The notes under the pieces: generated by a model | Told to the model about the DNA's origin: nothing | The model's input: only the letters and a program-made list of their open reading frames with translations | Databases searched by the model: none | Origin: JAVJPJ01 sp040217295 | GTDB lineage: Bacteria; Pseudomonadota; Alphaproteobacteria; Rhodobacterales; Rhodobacteraceae | Assembly: GCA_964460185.1 (NCBI GenBank) | Contig: CAYWTM010000070.1 | Span: 1-18,108 of the forward strand | Direction of reading: 5' to 3' | DNA: 18,108 bases | Program-made: the position numbers and the translations under genes | In this document: one piece after another, positions 13,650-18,108 of the stretch | Layout of the letters: each line of letters begins with the position of its first letter | Numbering within the stretch: the first letter of the stretch is position 1

Positions 13650-15314
13650 TCAGCCTTGCGTGTTATCCCGCCAGCGGTTCACGATCGGGTAACGCCGGTC
13701 GAGCCAGAAGGCCCGTTCGGTCAGGCGCGCGCCGGGCGCGGACTGGAAGCGTTTGTATTCGCTGATGTAGATCAGGTGCTCGATCTTTTTCACGGTGGCG
13801 CGGTCATAGCCCATGGCGACGACATCGGCGACCGAGGCTTCCTTGTCGATCAGCATTTCCAGCATCACGTCGAGATCGGAATAGGGCGGCAGGCTGTCTT
13901 CGTCCTTTTGATCCTCGCGCAATTCGGCGGTGGGGGGCTTGTCGATCACCCGCGGGGGGATGACCTCGCCCGCCGGGGCCATCATCCACTCGCGGTGGTT
14001 CTCATTGCGCCAGCGGCAGGTCTGAAAGACCCGCGTCTTGTAGAGATCCTTGATCGGGTTGTAGCCGCCCGCCATGTCACCATAGATCGTCGCATAACCC
14101 ACAGCGACCTCGGATTTGTTGCCGGTGGTCAGCAGCATTTCCCCGAACTTGTTGCTGAGCGCCATCAGCATCACGCCGCGCAGGCGGGACTGGATGTTTT
14201 CCTCGGTCACGTCGGGCCGGGTGCCCTCCATGAGCGGGGACAGCGCGTCGATCACCGCCTGATGGGCGCCGCCGATGGGCACGGTATCGAGCCGCGTGCC
14301 AAGCCTGTGGGCCACATCGGCGGCATCATCGAGCGAGGTTTGCGAGGTATAGCGCGAGGGCAGCATCACGCAGCGCACGTTTTCGGGGCCAAGCGCATCG
14401 GCGGCGATGGCGGCCACCAGCGCGCTGTCGATGCCGCCCGACAGGCCAAGCACCACCTGTTTGAACCCGGTCTTGGCCATGTAGTCGCGCAACGCCTCGA
14501 CCATGACGCGGTAATCGCTTTCCCAGGCATCGGGCAGCGATGCCTTGTCGCCGGGCAGCGCGCGCCAGCCTTCGTCGGTCTGTTCGAAATCGACATGGAA
14601 CAGGCCCGGCTCGAAGGCGGGCATCTGGTGGGTCAGCACGCCCTTGGGGTTCAGGACGAAACTTGCGCCGTCAAAGATCTGGTCGTCCTGCCCGCCAATC
14701 AGGTTCAGGTAGGCCAGCGGCAGCCCGGTTTCCAAGACCCGGCTGACAGTGACCGATTGCCGGATATCCATCTTGCCCCGGTGATAGGGGGATCCGTTGG
14801 GCACCAGCAGGATCTCTGCTCCGGTTTCGGCCAGGGTTTCGCACACATCCTCGAACCATGCGTCCTCGCAGATCGGGATGCCGATGCGCAGCGGCCCCAC
14901 GCGCACGGGGCCGGCCGGGTCACCCGCGTGGTAGTAGCGCTTTTCGTCGAAGACGTTGTAGTTGGGCAGGTGGTGTTTGAGCACCTGCGCCGCGATCTTG
15001 CCGTCTTGCAAGATGAAATAGGCGTTGAAAGGCTTGGCACCGCCGGGCAGCGGCCCGCCGATTCCGATGGCCGGGCCATCCGCGCAATCGCCGGCCAGTT
15101 TGTGCAAGACGCGTTGCACATCGGCGGCGAAGGCGGGCTTCTTGACCAGATCCTGCAGCTGGTAGCCGGTCAGGAACATCTCGGGGAAGGCGACAAGATC
15201 CGCGCCGGCGTCCCTGGCTTCGGCCCAGGCGGCGCGGGCCATGGCGGCATTGCCGTCCAGATCGCCCACGGTGGGGTTCAGCTGCGCCATGCAAAGGCGG
15301 AAGGTCTGGGCCAT
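13650..15314 (-). CDS. nadE: Glutamine-dependent NAD+ synthetase
   Basis: NadE makes NAD+ from deamido-NAD+, ATP and glutamine. The 554-residue protein has two domains. The N-terminal nitrilase-like glutaminase (1-250) carries the Glu-Lys-Cys triad: E45 in FPEMF, K113 in LKHHLP and C149 in PICEDAW. The C-terminal synthetase (from about 270) has the pyrophosphatase loop SGGIDS (292-297), then TTGNKSEVAVGYATIYGD and GGYNPIKDLYKT. Length is right for the bacterial two-domain form of about 550 residues. The ATG at 15314 follows AAAGGGA at good distance and begins MAQTFRLCMAQLNP; upstream in-frame codons look non-family. It is divergent from the MORN gene. The 252-base gap downstream (13398-13649) has only a small CCATCG/CGATGG palindrome near 13530 and no gene I can support. 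Confidence 0.97.
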   Translation of the reverse strand: MAQTFRLCMAQLNPTVGDLDGNAAMARAAWAEARDAGADLVAFPEMFLTGYQLQDLVKKPAFAADVQRVLHKLAGDCADGPAIGIGGPLPGGAKPFNAYFILQDGKIAAQVLKHHLPNYNVFDEKRYYHAGDPAGPVRVGPLRIGIPICEDAWFEDVCETLAETGAEILLVPNGSPYHRGKMDIRQSVTVSRVLETGLPLAYLNLIGGQDDQIFDGASFVLNPKGVLTHQMPAFEPGLFHVDFEQTDEGWRALPGDKASLPDAWESDYRVMVEALRDYMAKTGFKQVVLGLSGGIDSALVAAIAADALGPENVRCVMLPSRYTSQTSLDDAADVAHRLGTRLDTVPIGGAHQAVIDALSPLMEGTRPDVTEENIQSRLRGVMLMALSNKFGEMLLTTGNKSEVAVGYATIYGDMAGGYNPIKDLYKTRVFQTCRWRNENHREWMMAPAGEVIPPRVIDKPPTAELREDQKDEDSLPPYSDLDVMLEMLIDKEASVADVVAMGYDRATVKKIEHLIYISEYKRFQSAPGARLTERAFWLDRRYPIVNRWRDNTQG

Positions 15315-15410
15315 GATCGTCCCTTTCGGACTGGGCTTCATGTTCGCGGTACATGTAACAGAATGTCGGCCAAGGCCAAGCGGTGCCGCGCCGAGAGGCA
15401 TGTAAACCCG

Positions 15411-15439
15411 TTGCGCGCCCGCGCTGCACCCCCTAGCTT
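15411..15439 (+). promoter_or_regulatory. Candidate promoter for the MORN-repeat gene
   Basis: TTGCGC (15411-15416) and TAGCTT (15434-15439) have 17-base spacing. A start near 15446 would give a leader of about 39 bases carrying the AGGGGGG ribosome site. The -10 is only a moderate match. Confidence 0.35.
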
Positions 15440-15484
15440 ACCGCCCATGAACAACAATTGCTCCGAAACAGGGGGGCGCGACCC

Positions 15485-16954
15485 GTGACCAAGATAGCCA
15501 AAGCCGCAACCATCGCCGCGATGTTGCTTGCCGCGCCCGTGGGCGCACAGGACGACACGATACGCGTCGACATCCAGCAATACGACAATGGCGGCATCTA
15601 TGAGGGTGAGTTTCGCAACGGTGTGCAGCACGGCACCGGGACCTACCGGTTGCCGAACGGCTACCAATACACCGGCGAATGGGTGGACGGAGAGATCCGG
15701 GGTCAGGGCCGGGCGGACTTTCCCGATGGCTCCATCTACGAGGGCGCGTTCGTGGCCGGACGTCCCGAAGGGATCGGCATGATCACCTTTGCCGACGGCT
15801 CCACCTACGAGGGAGAATGGGCCGAAGGGCGCATCCACGGCTCTGGCATTGCGGTCTATTCCAATGGCGTCACCTACGAGGGGCAGTTCGAAAACGCGGT
15901 GCACCAGGGCACCGGAACCATGACCGGGCCCAATGGCTACCGCTACGAGGGCCAATGGCTCAACGGGCTGAAACATGGCACCGGCACCATCACCTATGCC
16001 GATGGCGCAACCTATGCCGGGCAGTTCGAGGCCGGCCAGCGGCAGGGGACCGGCCGTTTGGTCATGTCCGACGGCGTGATCTACGAGGGTGAATGGGCCG
16101 ACGGGCAGATCAACGGGCAAGGCATCCTGACGCAGCCCAACGGCGATGTCTACGAGGGCACCCTGGTGGGCGGGCAGCGACAGGGAACCGGCACGGTCCG
16201 CTACGGCAACGGCGATGTCTACGAGGGCGAGTTCGCCGATGATCGTCGCGACGGCACCGGCACCTTTACCGCCACCGATGGCTATACCTATGTGGGGGAA
16301 TGGTCAGCCGGGCGGATTTCCGGCCAGGGGCAGGTCACCTACCCCGACGGGTCGGTCTATATCGGCCAGTTCGCCGATGATGTCGCCAATGGCACCGGCA
16401 CGATCACCTATCCCGATGGCTCGTCCTACCAGGGCGAATGGGTCGATGGCGTGATCCAGGGGCAGGGCACGGCGACTTATGCCAACGGACTGACCTATGT
16501 CGGCCAGTTCCTGGACGCCCGCCAGCACGGGCAAGGCGTCATGAGCCACCCGGATGGCTACCGTTACGAGGGGCAGTGGGAAGACGGCCTGCGCCACGGG
16601 CAGGGGATTGCCACCTATACCGACGGCACCGTTTACGACGGACGATTCGAGGCCGGTCAGCGCGAAGGGCAGGGGCGTCTGAACATGCCCGATGGCTTCA
16701 GCTATATCGGCGAATGGGCGGGCGGTGAGATCAACGGATTCGGGATCGCGACCTATGCCAATGGTGATGTCTACGAGGGCCGGTTCGTGAACGGAAGGCG
16801 GCAAGGTGAGGGCACGATGCGCTATGCCTCGGGCGAGGTGTTGCGCGGAACATGGGAAGGCGGCTTGCCGACCGAAGGGGCCGCGGTGGACGGCCCCGCG
16901 CCTGCAGCCGATCCAGACACCAGCGAGACCGGGCCGACGGCCGACGGCGGCTAG
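15485..16954 (+). CDS. Secreted MORN-repeat protein with 18-19 repeats
   Basis: This 489-residue protein has a signal peptide (MTKIAKAATIAAMLLAAPVGAQ, about 22 residues, cleaved before DD) and then almost nothing but MORN repeats. Eighteen 23-residue units run without a single insertion or deletion from 15587 to 16828, and a degenerate nineteenth follows. The unit consensus is D/N-G-x-x-Y-x-G-x-F/W-x-x-G-x-x-x-G-x-G, with F and W alternating. The C-terminus is an acidic Pro/Ala-rich tail without structure. MORN repeats form elongated beta-hairpin arrays that bind lipids or proteins; the role of this periplasmic type is not known. The GTG at 15485 is chosen because it directly opens the signal peptide and follows AGGGGGG at 8 bases. 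It is divergent from nadE and followed by a strong terminator. Confidence 0.9.
   Translation: MTKIAKAATIAAMLLAAPVGAQDDTIRVDIQQYDNGGIYEGEFRNGVQHGTGTYRLPNGYQYTGEWVDGEIRGQGRADFPDGSIYEGAFVAGRPEGIGMITFADGSTYEGEWAEGRIHGSGIAVYSNGVTYEGQFENAVHQGTGTMTGPNGYRYEGQWLNGLKHGTGTITYADGATYAGQFEAGQRQGTGRLVMSDGVIYEGEWADGQINGQGILTQPNGDVYEGTLVGGQRQGTGTVRYGNGDVYEGEFADDRRDGTGTFTATDGYTYVGEWSAGRISGQGQVTYPDGSVYIGQFADDVANGTGTITYPDGSSYQGEWVDGVIQGQGTATYANGLTYVGQFLDARQHGQGVMSHPDGYRYEGQWEDGLRHGQGIATYTDGTVYDGRFEAGQREGQGRLNMPDGFSYIGEWAGGEINGFGIATYANGDVYEGRFVNGRRQGEGTMRYASGEVLRGTWEGGLPTEGAAVDGPAPAADPDTSETGPTADGG
15587..16828 (+). repeat. Two tandem 621-bp blocks of nine MORN units
   Basis: Units of exactly 69 bp occur 18 times. 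Units 1-9 (15587-16207) line up in order with units 10-18 (16208-16828). By hand count about 118 of 207 residues are identical, with units 6-9 against 15-18 closest at about 60 of 92. The F/W alternation breaks only at the 9/10 junction, as expected if an odd-numbered block was duplicated. Confidence 0.7.
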
Positions 16955-16979
16955 GCCGTCCCGCCGCCGTCACATGCAA

Positions 16980-17003
16980 AAAAGGGCCCCTCGGGGCCCT
17001 TTT
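16980..17003. terminator. Bidirectional rho-independent terminator
   Basis: AAAAGGGCCCC (16980-16990), a 2-base TC centre and GGGGCCCTTTT (16993-17003) form a perfect 11-bp stem with A and T tracts on the two sides. It lies 25 bases after the MORN stop and 26 bases before the 3' end of the opposing sat/cysC gene, so it can serve both. Confidence 0.92.
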
Positions 17004-17029
17004 CGGTCACATGTGCCGGCGGTGCGCGA

Positions 17030-18108
17030 TCAGGCCTTGATCAGGCCCATCGATTCCAGCTTGAGCAAGACCTGCTGCGCGCAGTAATCGACATCCATGC
17101 CTTCGGTGTCGACCACCAGTTCGGCAGCGGTGGGTGCCTCGTAGGGGTCTGAAATCCCGGTGAATTCCTTGATCTTGCCTTCGCGCGCCAATTTGTAGAG
17201 CCCCTTGCGGTCGCGGCGTTCGCATTCTTCGAGCGAGGTGGCGACATGCACTTCGACAAAAGCGCCGAAGGCCTCGATCATTTCACGCACGGCGCGGCGG
17301 GTGGCGGTGTAGGGCGCAATGGGCGCGCAGATCGCGATACCGCCGTTCTTGGTGATCTCGGAGGCGACATAGCCGATGCGGCGGATGTTGATGTCGCGGT
17401 GTTCTTTCGAGAACCCGAGTTCCGACGACAGATGCTTGCGCACCACGTCCCCGTCCAGAAGCGTCACCGGACGCCCGCCCTGTTCCATCAGCTTGACCAT
17501 GATCGCATTGGCGATGGTCGACTTGCCCGAGCCCGACAGGCCGGTGAAGAACACGGTGAACCCCTGCTGGCTGCGTGGCGGCGAGGTGCGGCGCAACTCC
17601 TTGACCACTTCGGGGAAGGAGAACCATTCCGGGATCTCCAGCCCCTCGCGCAGTCGGCGGCGCAACTCGGTGCCCGAGATGTTCAGGATCGTGACGTCAT
17701 CCTTGTCGGCGATCTCGTCGGCGGGCTCGTACTGGGCGCGTTCCTGCACATAGACCATGTGTTTGAAGTCGACCATCTCGATGCCCATTTCCTCCTGGTG
17801 GGTGCGGAACAGGTCCTGCGCATCATAGGGGCCATAGAAATCGTCACCGGCCGAATTCTTGCCGGGGCCGGCATGGTCGCGGCCGACAATGAAATGGGTG
17901 CAGCCGTGATTCTTGCGGATCAGGCCGTGCCAGACCGCTTCGCGCGGGCCGGCCATGCGCATCGCCAGGTTCAGCAGGCTCATCGAGGTGGTGGCCGCCG
18001 GGTACTGGTCCAGCACCGCCTCGTAGCAGCGCACGCGGGTGAAGTGATCGACGTCGCCCGGCTTGGTCATGCCCACGACCGGATGGATCAGCAGGTTGGC
18101 CTGCGCTT
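17030..18108 (-). CDS. Bifunctional sulfate adenylyltransferase/adenylylsulfate kinase, N-terminus cut by window
   Basis: This protein activates sulfate: ATP sulfurylase makes APS, and the fused kinase phosphorylates it to PAPS for assimilation or sulfation. The frame is open to the window edge, so the start is missing; about 359 residues are visible. The sulfurylase part includes NLLIHPVVGMTKPGDVDH, FIVGRDHAGPG and FYGPYDAQDLF. The APS kinase domain follows, with the P-loop GLSGSGKS, then DGDVVRKHL, FSKEHRDINIRRIGYVA, and a family-typical ending KLESMGLIKA. The sulfurylase HxxH nucleotide motif would lie beyond the edge. The two activities are in one chain in the order Sat-CysC. The gene converges on the MORN gene with a shared terminator between. 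Confidence 0.95.
   Translation of the reverse strand, partial: AQANLLIHPVVGMTKPGDVDHFTRVRCYEAVLDQYPAATTSMSLLNLAMRMAGPREAVWHGLIRKNHGCTHFIVGRDHAGPGKNSAGDDFYGPYDAQDLFRTHQEEMGIEMVDFKHMVYVQERAQYEPADEIADKDDVTILNISGTELRRRLREGLEIPEWFSFPEVVKELRRTSPPRSQQGFTVFFTGLSGSGKSTIANAIMVKLMEQGGRPVTLLDGDVVRKHLSSELGFSKEHRDINIRRIGYVASEITKNGGIAICAPIAPYTATRRAVREMIEAFGAFVEVHVATSLEECERRDRKGLYKLAREGKIKEFTGISDPYEAPTAAELVVDTEGMDVDYCAQQVLLKLESMGLIKA

Noticed and set aside
13452..15488. 678-residue open frame on the plus strand
   Set aside because: It is antisense to nadE over its whole useful length. The His/Gln/Gly-rich sequence matches no family, while nadE has all catalytic residues.
15338..16120. 260-residue minus-strand frame with regular repeats
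   Set aside because: Its repeats are the complement of the MORN units. The plus-strand frame has a signal peptide, ribosome site and a textbook MORN consensus.
15587..16828. CRISPR or tandem-repeat array from 69-bp periodicity
   Set aside because: The period is exactly 23 codons, the repeats vary at the DNA level, and they encode MORN units. There are no spacers.

Overview
The window reads as a chromosomal segment of a GC-rich alphaproteobacterium, most likely Rhodobacteraceae (Roseobacter/Rhodobacter relatives). Grounds: a GroEL ending in a Gly/Met-rich tail, an hsp20 gene coupled to a DUF1150 gene, a DUF465 (YdcH-like) gene in front of purE-purK, a fused sulfate adenylyltransferase/APS kinase, and a hairpin-forming intergenic element of a kind I recall from this family. 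The assignment comes from gene content and recognition, not from a search.

Layout. 1-1412: 3' part of groEL, then a terminator. 1647-4507 (+): a tightly packed run of a 3-hydroxyisobutyrate-dehydrogenase-like enzyme, a PhnM-like amidohydrolase outside any visible phn operon, and an EamA/DMT exporter. 4477-4923 (-): a Nudix hydrolase whose 3' end overlaps the exporter's. 5000-5737 (+): an exported alpha/beta hydrolase. 5854-5965: a large palindromic element plus a GC hairpin between convergent genes. 5971-7791 (-): ydcH-like, purE, purK (purine biosynthesis). 8003-8660 (+): hsp20 and a DUF1150 gene behind a candidate RpoH promoter. 8722-10608 (-): a Kef-type cation/proton antiporter with an RCK domain. 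10895-11353 (-): an unrecognised four-helix membrane protein. 11776-13397: a LysR regulator divergent from a SAM-dependent methyltransferase. 13650-15314 (-): glutamine-dependent NAD+ synthetase. 15485-16954 (+): a secreted protein made almost entirely of MORN repeats. 17030 to the window end (-): sat/cysC, cut by the edge.

Most of the window is ordinary core metabolism and stress response. The stretch from about 10.6 to 13.65 kb looks more accessory: it is visibly less GC-rich in places, has long gaps, and carries an orphan membrane protein and a regulator/methyltransferase pair.

The most distinctive observations are three. The MORN protein has two tandem blocks of nine 23-residue repeats with perfect spacing and an F/W alternation. 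The lysR start region combines a promoter, a palindrome over the -10 and a likely leaderless start. An 18-bp palindrome sits exactly against the start codon of the exported hydrolase. I found no mobile element, CRISPR array, tRNA or rRNA gene, and no convincing new multi-gene system.
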